Shown here in pieces: positions 16,642 to 29,330 of a DNA stretch of 64,000 bases (position 1 is its first letter; each line of letters starts with the position of its first letter). The position numbers and the translations under genes were made by a program. The DNA is from Phycisphaerales bacterium. Its GTDB lineage: Bacteria; Planctomycetota; Phycisphaerae; Phycisphaerales; UBA1924. Under the pieces are notes generated by a model. It did not search any database. It was not told the origin of the DNA and was given only the letters and a program-made list of their open reading frames with translations. The stretch spans positions 1 to 64,000 of the forward strand of contig JADLBU010000127.1 of NCBI GenBank assembly GCA_020847535.1, read 5' to 3'.

Positions 16642-18819
16642 CTACTTCTTCTCCTCCACAATCGGCTTCCACTCCGGCTCCGCAAATTTGTACTGCGTCC
16701 TCGTCCCCACCAGCGTCACGAACACCACGCGCTCGGGCTGGGTCTTGGCGAGCGCTTCCATCTTCTTGCGATAGGAAGCCAGATCGCTGACCGCCGTGCC
16801 GTCGATCGACACGATCAGCTCGCCCGGGCTCAGTCCCGCCAGGCCCGCCCACCCCGCCCGCTCGACCTGATCCAGCAGCACACCCTGGATGTTCTCATCC
16901 CAGCGGTTGTCATCACGGTCAAAGAACGTCAGCTCCCGGACCGTCATCTCCCAATCCTTGTTCTCATCCCGGCGAGCCTCCTCCGGCCCGATGCGGGTCC
17001 GCTCCAACTTCACCGCGATCTCGACGGGCTTGCCCTCGCGCAGCACCGAGATCTTGGCCTCCTCATCGATCCCCAGGCTCCGCAGCCGGCGGTTGAGCAT
17101 GCTCCCCTCGGCCATCGTCTTGGGAGCGAGCTTCTCCCCGTTGATCGCCACGATCAGATCCCCCGCCTTCAACTCCGACTGGGCCGCGGTCGTCTTGGGA
17201 TACACACGCGTGATGCGGAAGCCCGTCTGGTCGGCGTGCCCGAGGAACTTGGCCAGATCCCTGAGCACCGGCTGGGTCGCGACGCCCAGCCACGCCTTAG
17301 GGACTTCGCGCGGCGGATCCTCGCTCTTGGGCGGCTTGGGCTTGATGAGCGTCACCTGGCGCTTGCCCTGGCGATCAAACTCGACCAGCAGGAACTCCGG
17401 CGGCTTCTCCTGCGCCATCACCTCGTCGTACACCTTCACCGCTTCATCAACCGACTTCACGGCCTTGCCGCCGATACCGACGATGATGTCGCCCCACGAG
17501 AGCTTGGGCTCGGCGATATCTCCTGCCCCGCCGGACCGCACGCCCGAGATGTACGCGCCCTCTGAGACTTCCAACTGCCGCTCTCTCGCCATGTACGGCG
17601 TGATCTCCTGGAGATTGAGCCCCCACGCCCGCAGCGTCGTCTCCTGCCCGCGTTCCTTGAGCATCTTGTCGGTGGTGATGGTTGCCACCGCATCCGCGCC
17701 GTCGCGCCGGTACGCGACCTTGACCTCTCCGCCGATGGGGAACTCGGCGAGCCTCTTGAGCAAGGGCGGGATCTCTTCGGCGAACTTCACGGTCACCGGA
17801 TCGCCGTTGAGCGAGAGGATCTGGTCCCCGGCCTTGAGCCCCGCGCGGGATGCCGGGCTGTTGTTGATGACCGCGGTAACCAGGGCGCCCTCGGTCAGCC
17901 CGGTGCGCTGGATCTGCCGCAAGGCGATCCCGAACCAGCTCCGCGGGACTTCACCGTGCTTGATGAGCTGGCCTGCGATCTGCTGGGCCATGTTGCTGGG
18001 GCTGGCAAAGCCCATCCCCGTGCCGCCGCGGGTGTTGACACCCACAATCCGTCCGCTCAGATTGATCAGGGGGCCGCCGCTGTTGCCGGGGTTGATCAGG
18101 GCATCGTGTTGGATCCATCGCGTGAACACACCCGTCCGCTGATCACCCTCGAAATCCAGATCCTCGACATCGCCGGTGTTGCCCATGAACACCCGCTCGG
18201 TGTTCGAGACGATCCCCAGCGTCACCGATCTGGAAAGCGAGAACGGGGATCCCATCGCCATCACCAGATCCCCCACCACCAGCTCATCGCTGTTGCCGAA
18301 CTCGGCGACCGGCAGGGAAGCGCCCTTGTCCGCCATCGCATCCAGATCGATCTTCAGGACGGCCAGATCCGTCAGCGGATCCTCCCCGACCATGATCGCC
18401 GGCACCTCGCGCTTGTCGGCGAGCGTCAGGCGGAAGCGCTTGCCGTTGTTGGTCACGTGCGCGTTGGTGAGCACGTGCCCTTCCTTGCTGATGATCGTCC
18501 CGCTGCCGGTCGATTGGCCCTTGGTCTCCTTGCCATCCCAGAACGAGACGGTGACAACCCGGATATTGACCAGCGCCGGGAATACCTTGTCCCTGGCGGA
18601 GGTGACCATCTCCCGGATCCCCTCGCGAACCTCGCGGGCCTCGGCTGGGACGGGCTGGGCCTGCCCCGCAGGGGCGGTTGAGGCCGGCGTTTGGCCGTTT
18701 GCCATCGCGCTCGCCAGCCCCAGAGTCCCGGCCGCCATCGTGAGCCCCGCGATCCAGATCCGTGAGTTCTTCAAGGCTTCGCTCCATGTGCCCGGGCGAT
18801 CCCTGCCCGGGTCCGCCAT
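16642..18819 (-). CDS. HtrA/Deg-type serine protease with four PDZ domains
   Basis: A 725-residue exported protease. The ATG at 18819 precedes a signal segment (IWIAGLTMAAGTLGLASAMA). The trypsin-like domain shows His in LTNAHV, Asp in DLAVLKI and Ser in GNSGGPL. Four PDZ-like units follow, ending around ALVTAVINNSPASRAGLKAGD, GAYISGVRSGG, ITRVYPKTTAAQSELKAGD and GWAGLAGLSPGELIVSIDG. DegP/DegQ have two PDZ domains and DegS one, so four is unusual, though multi-PDZ forms are known in planctomycetes. It likely degrades or refolds damaged envelope proteins. Confidence 0.9.
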   Translation of the reverse strand: MADPGRDRPGTWSEALKNSRIWIAGLTMAAGTLGLASAMANGQTPASTAPAGQAQPVPAEAREVREGIREMVTSARDKVFPALVNIRVVTVSFWDGKETKGQSTGSGTIISKEGHVLTNAHVTNNGKRFRLTLADKREVPAIMVGEDPLTDLAVLKIDLDAMADKGASLPVAEFGNSDELVVGDLVMAMGSPFSLSRSVTLGIVSNTERVFMGNTGDVEDLDFEGDQRTGVFTRWIQHDALINPGNSGGPLINLSGRIVGVNTRGGTGMGFASPSNMAQQIAGQLIKHGEVPRSWFGIALRQIQRTGLTEGALVTAVINNSPASRAGLKAGDQILSLNGDPVTVKFAEEIPPLLKRLAEFPIGGEVKVAYRRDGADAVATITTDKMLKERGQETTLRAWGLNLQEITPYMARERQLEVSEGAYISGVRSGGAGDIAEPKLSWGDIIVGIGGKAVKSVDEAVKVYDEVMAQEKPPEFLLVEFDRQGKRQVTLIKPKPPKSEDPPREVPKAWLGVATQPVLRDLAKFLGHADQTGFRITRVYPKTTAAQSELKAGDLIVAINGEKLAPKTMAEGSMLNRRLRSLGIDEEAKISVLREGKPVEIAVKLERTRIGPEEARRDENKDWEMTVRELTFFDRDDNRWDENIQGVLLDQVERAGWAGLAGLSPGELIVSIDGTAVSDLASYRKKMEALAKTQPERVVFVTLVGTRTQYKFAEPEWKPIVEEKK

Positions 18820-18978
18820 CGTAACGGCGAGCGGGCGAGGGAGCGGGAGGCGGGTTTGCCGCCGCTCAATGTCCGCCACATGGTGTGATCTCCCGACGTG
18901 GCAGCCGTGCCACTCACGCAACCGGGCGCGGGGTTTACCTAATCTTTCTCTGTTGCGAAATGCTCCCCGGCCGGAGGG

Positions 18979-19885
18979 ATGGTCATGGGTGCGACGGCAG
19001 CGGTCTCGTACTTCCTGTGGCTGATGGTCTTGGTGTTCCTCGCGTTCGTGGGGGCTCGCCACATCTACATCACCATCACGCCCCCGCGGCGGGCATCCAA
19101 GGTTGCCGCGTGCGAGATGTGCGGGTACGCGGTCGCCGGCCTGCCGACTCTTGCCTGCCCCGAATGCAGCACGGACCTGCGCACGACCGGGATCATCACG
19201 CTCCCGATGGAGATGCGGCGGCGCGGCGGGCTCTTCGGGGCGATCTGCCACTGGACCCTGGTGTGGTTGATGATCGGCGCGGTGGCGATCTCGGTGACGA
19301 TGAGGTTGTATGTCGCGGGGCGCTGGTCCCCTCCGTCAACGACAGCGATATATACGTTTACGCCGCGTTCCGGGGCGTTTGCCAACGTCACGGCGACGGT
19401 CACGGATACACAGACGACCAGGGCGATCCACCTTGAGATGAAGCTGCTCGATGAAGCACGCACCGGGTTACCCTGAACGTGCCCGGCGCAGCGCCGACCG
19501 GCCTTGTCGAGGTGATCCGCGATGGGCAAAGGTCGATCATCAAGACCCCGGTCTCGCCCGATGTTCTGAAACCCTTGTACATCGATTCCGGTCTGGATAC
19601 GAGCCTCCCGGTGCATCAGAATGAACTGGCGGAGATCGCCGCCTTTGCCGACACGGCCATCACCGGCTTCCCGACGGCCCTTCCGAGCAGCAGCTTCTCG
19701 TCGGGGGCCATATCCATGACGGCGTTCGGAGGCTCCCCGCCGCTCTGGGACTCGTGTTCCCCATCGGCGCCGTGGGGTTCGCGCTGCTGGCGATATATTC
19801 CTGGGGGATGTACTACATCATCTCGCGGCGGCGGAGGCTGATGCGCACGGCGGATTCGCTCGAGGCGAGCCCAACCCAGGCCTAG
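18979..19885 (+). pseudogene. Zinc-ribbon membrane protein, reading frame broken twice
   Basis: The first frame (18979-19476) encodes a membrane helix, a zinc ribbon CEMCGYAVAGL...CPECSTDLR and a second helix. It then stops, while coding-like sequence continues one frame over from about 19461 (HRVTLNVPGAAPTGLVEVIR onward) and, after about 19720, in the third frame with a membrane helix (LGLVFPIGAVGFALLAIYSW) ending SLEASPTQA and TAG at 19883. Both jumps correspond to one missing base. Restored, the gene gives about 300 residues. A strong GGAGGG at 18973 is well spaced for an ATG at 18985. It may be a pseudogene or an assembly error. Confidence 0.7.
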
Positions 19886-20031
19886 ATCGCTCGGATTCGG
19901 ACGAGCGGAACGCGACCAGAATATTCCCGCCAGGTTCAGCGTGACTGCGCAGCGCCCCCACCGTTCAAACACCGTGGGATTGCACTCGCATCGTTCCTGA
20001 CCCCGCACGTAACACCTGAACGGAGATTCAC

Positions 20032-22954
<2,923 letters not shown>

Positions 22955-22991
22955 TCACGACAGGATGAATACAGCACAAGCCTCACTCAGA

Positions 22992-23016
22992 CCCCCGCCG
23001 CATGGCGGGGGTTTTT
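22992..23016 (+). terminator. Intrinsic terminator of atpD
   Basis: A perfect 8-bp stem CCCCCGCC/GGCGGGGG with GCAT loop followed by TTTTT, 38 bp after the atpD stop. Confidence 0.9.
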
Positions 23017-23105
23017 CATCGATTATTTGCAGTCCGATTCGTGATACACTCCTCGAGCGGCGATTGCAGTGGGATGCTCGCCCATTCATACTTACGGTGT
23101 ACCTC

Positions 23106-24320
23106 ATGGCAACTCGTAGACGCCTCTTGATGACCCCGAGCATCGGTACGCTCGCCTGCGGTTTGCTCCTGCTCATCCCAGCGCCAAAGACCGGCGCCTG
23201 GCCTATTCAACCTTCCGCTCCGTCTGCCGAAACCCAGCCGGCGGGCAGCATTGAGGCCCGCCTCGGCGATGCTCTCAACAAGTTCCTCGCCACAACAAAC
23301 GCCCCCGGCATCACGCTGGGCATCGCCAAGGCCGATGGCTCCGAGATAGCGCTTGCCGCCGGCGTTTCCCGTCGCGTGCCCGAGGGTGATCCGGCGCCGG
23401 CGATGAGACCGACCGATCGCATGATGTCCGGCAGCGTCGGCAAGACCTACTTCGCCGCGGCCTTCATGCTGCTCGCCCAGGATGGCATGATCGACCTCGA
23501 TGCCCCCATCGGCAAGACCATCGGCTCTGAGACCTGGTTTTCGCGGATCCCCAATGCCAAGGATCTCACCCTCCGGCTCCTGCTGCGTCACCAATCCGGC
23601 ATCCCCGAGCACGTGGCGATGAAGGAATTCCACGAGGCTCTGCGCAAGAACCCGCAAGCCAACTGGTCTCCAGAGGAAATCCTCCAGTTCATTCTCGACA
23701 AGCCCGCCCTCTTCGAGGCCGGCAAGGGCTGGTCGTACGCCGACACCAACTACATCCTCGCCGGACTGGTCGTCGAGCGCATCACCAGGCAGAAGGCCTA
23801 TGACCTGCTCGACACCCGCGTGATCCAGCAGCTCTCGTTGCGTGACACAGGTCCCAACGACAAGCCCCATCTCCGCGGACTGGTCAGCGGATACACGTTC
23901 GCGACCGACATGCTCCCGGTCCCCGAGGAGGTCGCCATCAACGAAACCTACGCGAGCAACCCACAGTTCGAGTGGACCGGCGGCGGCCTGATCTTCACCG
24001 CGATCGACCTTGCCCGTTTCGGCCACAACCTCTTCGGCGGCACGCTGGTCTCCAACGACTCGCTCGCGGCGATGCTCGACGGTGTCTCCGCGCCGCGTCT
24101 GGGCAAGGGCGCCACCTACGGCCTGGGTGTGATCACATGGAAAGATGGCGATAAGAGCTACCACGGCCACTCGGGCTGGTTCCCTGGCTACATTACGCAG
24201 CTCATCCACGATCCTGAAACCAACACCACGCTCGCGGTGCAGGTGAACACCGACAAGGGCATCGGCCCGCCAGTCCTGAACCCGCTCACCCGCGAGCTGT
24301 TCAACCTGATCAACAACTAA
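23106..24320 (+). CDS. Beta-lactamase-fold serine hydrolase (class C/EstB/D-Ala-D-Ala peptidase type)
   Basis: 404 residues with an N-terminal signal (LLMTPSIGTLACGLLLLIPA). The active-site Ser-x-x-Lys is SVGK in MMSGSVGKTYF, the second motif is the Tyr of GWSYADTNYILAG, and the third is HGHSG near residue 355. LRLLLRHQSGIPEH is the typical conserved turn of the family. The motif set fits periplasmic esterases or DD-peptidases rather than a dedicated beta-lactamase; the substrate cannot be told. It follows the atpD terminator, so it has its own promoter. Confidence 0.88.
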   Translation: MATRRRLLMTPSIGTLACGLLLLIPAPKTGAWPIQPSAPSAETQPAGSIEARLGDALNKFLATTNAPGITLGIAKADGSEIALAAGVSRRVPEGDPAPAMRPTDRMMSGSVGKTYFAAAFMLLAQDGMIDLDAPIGKTIGSETWFSRIPNAKDLTLRLLLRHQSGIPEHVAMKEFHEALRKNPQANWSPEEILQFILDKPALFEAGKGWSYADTNYILAGLVVERITRQKAYDLLDTRVIQQLSLRDTGPNDKPHLRGLVSGYTFATDMLPVPEEVAINETYASNPQFEWTGGGLIFTAIDLARFGHNLFGGTLVSNDSLAAMLDGVSAPRLGKGATYGLGVITWKDGDKSYHGHSGWFPGYITQLIHDPETNTTLAVQVNTDKGIGPPVLNPLTRELFNLINN

Positions 24321-24335
24321 CCCCTCATTGCCCTT

Positions 24336-24373
24336 ATCCGCGTTCGTCCGCGAAATCCGCGGCCGCCTTTCTC
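24336..24373. repeat. Interspersed 38-bp repeat, copy 1 of 3
   Basis: Begins ATCCGCGTTCGTCCGCGAAA and continues with TCCGCGGCCGCCTTTCT. Near-identical copies are at 43549 and 47277. It has internal CCGCG/CGCGG dyads. The copy lies just before the DNA methyltransferase start codon at 24397. Confidence 0.75.
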
Positions 24374-24396
24374 TTCGGATCGCTACCGTCCCCGCC

Positions 24397-25176
24397 ATGC
24401 CCGCCCGTCCGGCAACCACCTCCACCCCCACCTCCACTCTCCACACCACCGACTGGCTCACCCTCGCCCCCACTCTCCCGCGCTACTCCATCGACTTCCT
24501 TTACGCCGACCCACCGTTCAACACAGGTAAAAGTCACTCCACTCCCCCCAACGCGACCAAAGCCGGCCGCAGCGCACAAGCCTCCTACTTCGATTCCTGG
24601 CCCACGACTGCCGACTACATCTCATGGCTCCGTGCTCGCCTGCTCGCCATCATCCCCGCGCTCAAGCCAACCGCCTCGATCGCGATCCACTGCGATCACC
24701 GCGCATCACATCACATCCGCCTGCTGCTGGATGAACTTCTCACACCCGACCACTTCATCAATCACCTGATCTGGCACTACGGCCTGGGCGGCTCCTCACC
24801 GCGCCGGTTCGCCCGCAAGCACGATGACATCCTCATCTATGGCATCGATCCGGCGAAGTACTACTTCAAAGCCCCGATGGTGCCGGCGACCAGCCAGCGG
24901 CTCAAGGGCAAGCTCAAGAAGGCGACCGATGTGCTGGACATCCCGGCGATCAACAACATGGCCAGGGAACGCACCGGCTATCCAACGCAGAAACCCATCG
25001 AGCTGCTCGAACTGCTGATAAGCGCCTTCTGCCCGCCCGGCGGCACGGTGCTGGATCCCTGCTGCGGCAGCGGTACAACGCTGCTCGCGGCCGCCAACCT
25101 GGGGCGAGCGGGGATCGGGTGCGATATCAGCCCGGCGGCGATCGGGATCGCGACCAAGCGGGTTCCGAAGTCATGA
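24397..25176 (+). CDS. Orphan site-specific DNA methyltransferase (N4/N6, beta-type order)
   Basis: 259 residues. The catalytic motif IV DPPF is in FLYADPPFNTG near residue 38, and motif I (AdoMet binding) is near the C-terminus in VLDPCCGSGTTL. This order, IV before I, marks the beta class of amino-methyltransferases acting on adenine N6 or cytosine N4. The NTGKS and TGYPTQKP blocks support it. No restriction endonuclease or specificity gene is adjacent, so it is an orphan, possibly regulatory. The ATG at 24397 follows a short repeat. Confidence 0.88.
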   Translation: MPARPATTSTPTSTLHTTDWLTLAPTLPRYSIDFLYADPPFNTGKSHSTPPNATKAGRSAQASYFDSWPTTADYISWLRARLLAIIPALKPTASIAIHCDHRASHHIRLLLDELLTPDHFINHLIWHYGLGGSSPRRFARKHDDILIYGIDPAKYYFKAPMVPATSQRLKGKLKKATDVLDIPAINNMARERTGYPTQKPIELLELLISAFCPPGGTVLDPCCGSGTTLLAAANLGRAGIGCDISPAAIGIATKRVPKS

Positions 25177-25221
25177 GTGCTGGGTGCTGAGTGCTGCTGG
25201 GTGCTGGGGCGCGGATGCTGG
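25174..25221. repeat. GTGCTG-type low-complexity repeat
   Basis: Tandem-like GTGCTGGGTGCTGAGTGCTG units that end GGGGCGCGG. It starts at the methyltransferase stop codon. The same wording recurs inside the homoaconitase gene at 55849-55893, and a related GGCACTG array lies at 51504-51533. Confidence 0.6.
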
Positions 25222-25435
25222 CGAACATCGCTGCGCCAGGATTCAGGATCGCGCCTCGACTCAGGACCACATCCCGATCGCCCGATGACCCTCACATGGG
25301 TCCATTCAACCGGCAAAGCCGGCATCGGTTCGCCCGAGAACTCGGGAAAGACCCTACGCATATACGGGAGGAGTTTGGCCGATTCCTGCTATACTTCGTT
25401 ACGGGCGTCTCATTGTGTAAGGGCGGAACACCAGA

Positions 25436-28429
25436 ATGATGCCACATCCCGGCCGTAGATCCGTTGCCGCGTGCTGGTTGCGTCGCACGCTGCCATCGCT
25501 GCTGATGGCGATCGTGATCCTCGCTTTGCCATCGCCCGCCCGCGCCCAGCCCGCCCTGACCTTCCGCTTTGATAACGCCCCCATCCTGGATGCCCCGCTT
25601 CAGTTCCATTTCGAGCGAGATGCGGTCGCGCTCTCGCCTGATGGCTCGCTCATCCCCATCGATCAGCCGCGATACCGGGAGCCGACGCTCCTGGCCCCGC
25701 ACTCGGCCTTCACCACCGACCCCGACACCTTCGCCACCCCGGCGGTGAACATCCTCGCGACCGGGTTCGCCGCCGATGGCATCACACCCATCTGGCTGAT
25801 CGCGGACTTCGGCCAGATCCGCCTGCGCATCTACGTCGGGAGCATGACATCCACACCGTACGAGTACTCGATGGCCTACAACGGCAACAAGGCCGCGCAG
25901 ATGGATGTGCTGGTTGAGTCGATTGACAATGTCGGAAACGAAGCCTGGCGACCGGTGTCGGCGGCGATCTGCCACGGGTTCATCGTGATGCAGTGCAACG
26001 TCGCGGTCCCCGGCCCCGCGGGCTGGAACTCCAACCGCATCGGGTTCTTGACCTGCCGCATCTCGGACCTGGGTGGCCCAAAGAGCCACTGGTGGCGGCG
26101 GCACGCGGTCTCCGATCCCCTCTCCCCGCAGCCTTCGGGCGTCGGTCTGGGCGCGTTCTGGTCGCTGAGTTCCTGGTGGAGCACGCAGCGCGACGGCACG
26201 GCCCCGACCAAGGCATGGATCGCCGCGACCGACTACCACGCCGCGCCCCTCAAGGATGGCGGGGCGTACATGGTCTTTCCCATCCAGCGCAGCAGCGCCG
26301 GTAGCGGCGACTGGACCGCATCCCCGGTCGTCGAACTCCCAGGCCGCTGGCACGATCCCACCAACACCTCCCACGCGCACACCATCGGCATCACCAAGTT
26401 CGGCACAAGCGGCCTGCTCGCCATAGGCTCACGCGGCGACAGCGTTGGCAACGCCGTCAATTACGCCTGGACGATTCCCAACGAGTCGCACTACGCCCTG
26501 GGCTCCACACCCAACGCCAGCGCCTTCAATTGGAGAACCGCCGGCCCCATCTGGACAGGTCCGGCGGTCGTTCACGGCAACCTCGACCCTTCGCTCGCCA
26601 ACCTTCAGACCCGCATGAAGGGCAACCAGTTTGTCGGGATCGCCCCCGGTCCCGCCGATGGCACCTTCATGGTCGGCGGAGATGAGGTCTCCGAACCGCT
26701 CTGGATCACATCGAGCCCCTCATCGCAGGCAAGCCCGCTCGCGTTCACCGCGCCCTACGGGATCGTGCAGACCGCACCACTGATCGCCCCCGGCCACGAT
26801 GGGCCTTGGCGACATTACCTGATCTTCCATATCCACACACCGTATCCCAACGCACTGGGCGGTCCATACATCGCACAGATGTCTCCAAGCCAGAAAGATG
26901 CGGATGGCTGGGCGAATCAGCGCATCCTGTACTCTCCCGATGGAATGCGCTGGGCACAGGTTTGGACCCACTACGAAGGCAACCAGGCCTCGCCCTGGCT
27001 TGCCGACAACCGCATCTGGGTCGGCTCTTACGGCAAGTACACCGGCGCTGGCATCCGCAGCATCCCGGTTCCCGACCTGGTGAGCGCAAGCCCCCTGACG
27101 ATCGCTCCCGGGGGACGCAACGCTGCCTTCGCAAACCCCGCCTACTTCGATAACGGCCTGGGAGTCGCGATACAGGCCAATCCAAGCCTCCCGCCATCCA
27201 TCCCCGATCCGCCCTGTGCTGGACCGTGGTACCGCATCGAGAACAATCCTCCGACCCCTCTGACCGGCAGCTACCAGCTCGGTCGCCTGCGTCTGGCCGG
27301 CGGCATCCCAGCCGATGTGCGCGAGGTTTCGGTCAAGTTCTGGGTCCGCCATGACACCCCCGACGAGTCCGGCCGCGCGGATTCCCTCTCGATCATGTCC
27401 GCCCTGCGGTCCAGCGATGCCGCCGGCTCCGCGCAGACGGTGCGCTCCTCCGCGGCATCCACCTCGATCGATATCTCGACCAGCGGGGCATGGGTTCCGG
27501 TGGTTCTCATCACCGATCTTTCCGTGTGGGCCCAACCAGAGGACTGGACCGCCGCCGGCGGTGTGCTCGACCTCGTCCTGACGAGCGCCTGGAACATCGA
27601 GGGTCCGGCTTCTTTCTATCTGGCGATCGAGTCGGTCTCGTGGGAGCCATCCCCACCCTATCCCGCCGCGGTCGAGACAACGCTCCCCGATGAGCAGGCG
27701 TGGATCGACGGCTTTGATGGCAGCGGAAGCTGGACCGTATTCGTCTCCGGCATCGTCCCCCCGGCCGCGTGGGACGGCTCGGTTTCAGGCCCAGATTCGG
27801 CCGAGAAGCCCCTCTTTTCGATCGTCAGTCAGACCGGCCAATCCTGGATCGATGTGCTCGCCGAGCGCACCCAGGGTGCGGTCGTCCTGCGATCCGGGGG
27901 CATCGGCGCCGGCGATGGGATGGAGCGGATGATCACCTTCAACTGGATGGCGGGCTCTCCGATCCATCTGGCCGTCACGCGATGCGACGAATGGAACGGC
28001 TTCATCGTGCGCGGGACCATCGGCAACGCCCCGATCCGGTCCAGCTTTCCTATTTACGCGACCTTCGACTCACCGGCGGGGAGTGTGAGGTTCGGCTCGG
28101 GGGATGGCACAAAGGTGACCGCGCTGGATGTCTTCGGTGGGGCGATCGCCCCCGGCGAGGCCACCGAATCCGATGTCCGGGCCGTCATTCAGTCGCTCCC
28201 CATGCTCCGCGGCCAGCCGATGCCGGGGATGACCGGCGACTGTTCCGACATGTCGGTCGGTGATTGCCACGCGGACTTCGATGGCTCGGGATTCATCGAC
28301 ACCGACGATTTCGATGCCTTCGTGCAGGCCTTCGAACTCGGGACCGACGATGCCGACTTCGACCACTCGGGCTTCGTGGATACCGACGATTTCGACGGCT
28401 TCGTCCGTGCCTTCATCGCCGGATGCTGA
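25436..28429 (+). CDS. Large secreted protein with GC-type dockerin tail
   Basis: 997 residues, the largest protein here. It has a signal peptide (LLMAIVILALPSPARAQ), a long Trp/Gly/Ser-rich region of repeated beta-strand elements (about residues 60-590) that could form a beta-propeller such as a sialidase or DUF4185-like fold, and two jelly-roll-like modules (about 600-930). The C-terminus has DFDGSGFIDTDDFDAFV and [17 protein letters not shown] followed by AFIAGC and the stop. The tail matches that of the 20032 protein. I do not recognise a catalytic motif. An extracellular carbohydrate-binding or hydrolysing role is a guess from the fold pattern. Two adjacent ATGs (25436, 25439) are possible starts. 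Confidence 0.78.
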   Translation: MMPHPGRRSVAACWLRRTLPSLLMAIVILALPSPARAQPALTFRFDNAPILDAPLQFHFERDAVALSPDGSLIPIDQPRYREPTLLAPHSAFTTDPDTFATPAVNILATGFAADGITPIWLIADFGQIRLRIYVGSMTSTPYEYSMAYNGNKAAQMDVLVESIDNVGNEAWRPVSAAICHGFIVMQCNVAVPGPAGWNSNRIGFLTCRISDLGGPKSHWWRRHAVSDPLSPQPSGVGLGAFWSLSSWWSTQRDGTAPTKAWIAATDYHAAPLKDGGAYMVFPIQRSSAGSGDWTASPVVELPGRWHDPTNTSHAHTIGITKFGTSGLLAIGSRGDSVGNAVNYAWTIPNESHYALGSTPNASAFNWRTAGPIWTGPAVVHGNLDPSLANLQTRMKGNQFVGIAPGPADGTFMVGGDEVSEPLWITSSPSSQASPLAFTAPYGIVQTAPLIAPGHDGPWRHYLIFHIHTPYPNALGGPYIAQMSPSQKDADGWANQRILYSPDGMRWAQVWTHYEGNQASPWLADNRIWVGSYGKYTGAGIRSIPVPDLVSASPLTIAPGGRNAAFANPAYFDNGLGVAIQANPSLPPSIPDPPCAGPWYRIENNPPTPLTGSYQLGRLRLAGGIPADVREVSVKFWVRHDTPDESGRADSLSIMSALRSSDAAGSAQTVRSSAASTSIDISTSGAWVPVVLITDLSVWAQPEDWTAAGGVLDLVLTSAWNIEGPASFYLAIESVSWEPSPPYPAAVETTLPDEQAWIDGFDGSGSWTVFVSGIVPPAAWDGSVSGPDSAEKPLFSIVSQTGQSWIDVLAERTQGAVVLRSGGIGAGDGMERMITFNWMAGSPIHLAVTRCDEWNGFIVRGTIGNAPIRSSFPIYATFDSPAGSVRFGSGDGTKVTALDVFGGAIAPGEATESDVRAVIQSLPMLRGQPMPGMTGDCSDMSVGDCHADFDGSGFIDTDDFDAFVQAFELGTDDADFDHSGFVDTDDFDGFVRAFIAGC

Positions 28430-28538
28430 ATCCCCCACTGCGGCCTCCCCTCTCTCCCCTTCCCCCCGCTCGCCGTTCCCCTCTTCCCGTTTCCCATCCC
28501 CACTGGCACGCTTCATCCAGCCTGCACACAATGGAAGG

Positions 28539-29330
28539 ATGAGTGATGTCGAACCCGTGCGTGCCTCGGCGAGCCCCAAGCCCGATCTGTCCGGAACCGT
28601 GATCGTTCGGGATCTCTTCGAGGACCTGGGGGAGGTTCTCCTGACCGACATGCTTCTCCAGGCCCAGAACTGCGTGCGGGCGTTTGGTGACTTCCACCTG
28701 GCGATCAGCGCTTCGGAGCAGACCGAGCCGGCGCTGGTGCGGCTGATGCTCGACCCCGCCTATCGCCTGCTCCCCTGGAAGCGCACGCACCTGTGGACCA
28801 TCGATGACTGTCTCGTGGCTATCGACGATGACCGCTCGCGCGGCAAACGCCTGCGCGAGATCCTCGTCGATCACTCCGATATCCCCATCGACCAGGTACA
28901 TGGCATACCGGTGAGCGACGATGACCCCGCGATCGCCTACCAGGATGAGATCCGGGAGACGCTCGGTTGGCGCGAGAAGGGCCAGGATCGCCTCGACTTT
29001 GCGCTTCTCTCGCTAGGCGATGGCGGCCCCATCTCCGAAGCGCTCGCCGGCCGCCACCACGCCGACGATGGCCCCGACCTGGTCATCCGCAAGCCCTGGA
29101 AGGATCCACGCGGTATCCAGTGGCACGCGATGTCGCCGCGCATGATCTCCGCGAGCCGGCTGCTCGCCGTGCTCGCCGTCGGTGAACCCGCCCGCGCCGA
29201 TGTCTCCGCGATCGCCGAGGCCCGGCGCATCGGCGGACCTAACACGGCGATCGGGGGCATCAAGCCGATCGGCGGAGAGATGCGGTGGTATCTCGATGCC
29301 GCCGCGAACCCCTCGGGGTCCAACCCATGA
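28539..29330 (+). CDS. pgl: 6-phosphogluconolactonase
   Basis: Hydrolyses 6-phosphogluconolactone in the oxidative pentose phosphate pathway. The 263 residues show the NagB/RpiA-like pattern of the DevB/Pgl family: FHLAISASEQTEPALVRLML, the W-K-R-T-HLWTIDDC block corresponding to the usual (F/W)-x-x-DER region, and LGDGGPISEAL, the variant of the LGMGxDGHTASLFP loop. The changes in these motifs lower certainty. GGAAGG precedes the ATG. The stop overlaps the next start as ATGA, so it is co-translated with the pseudouridine synthase. Confidence 0.8.
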   Translation: MSDVEPVRASASPKPDLSGTVIVRDLFEDLGEVLLTDMLLQAQNCVRAFGDFHLAISASEQTEPALVRLMLDPAYRLLPWKRTHLWTIDDCLVAIDDDRSRGKRLREILVDHSDIPIDQVHGIPVSDDDPAIAYQDEIRETLGWREKGQDRLDFALLSLGDGGPISEALAGRHHADDGPDLVIRKPWKDPRGIQWHAMSPRMISASRLLAVLAVGEPARADVSAIAEARRIGGPNTAIGGIKPIGGEMRWYLDAAANPSGSNP

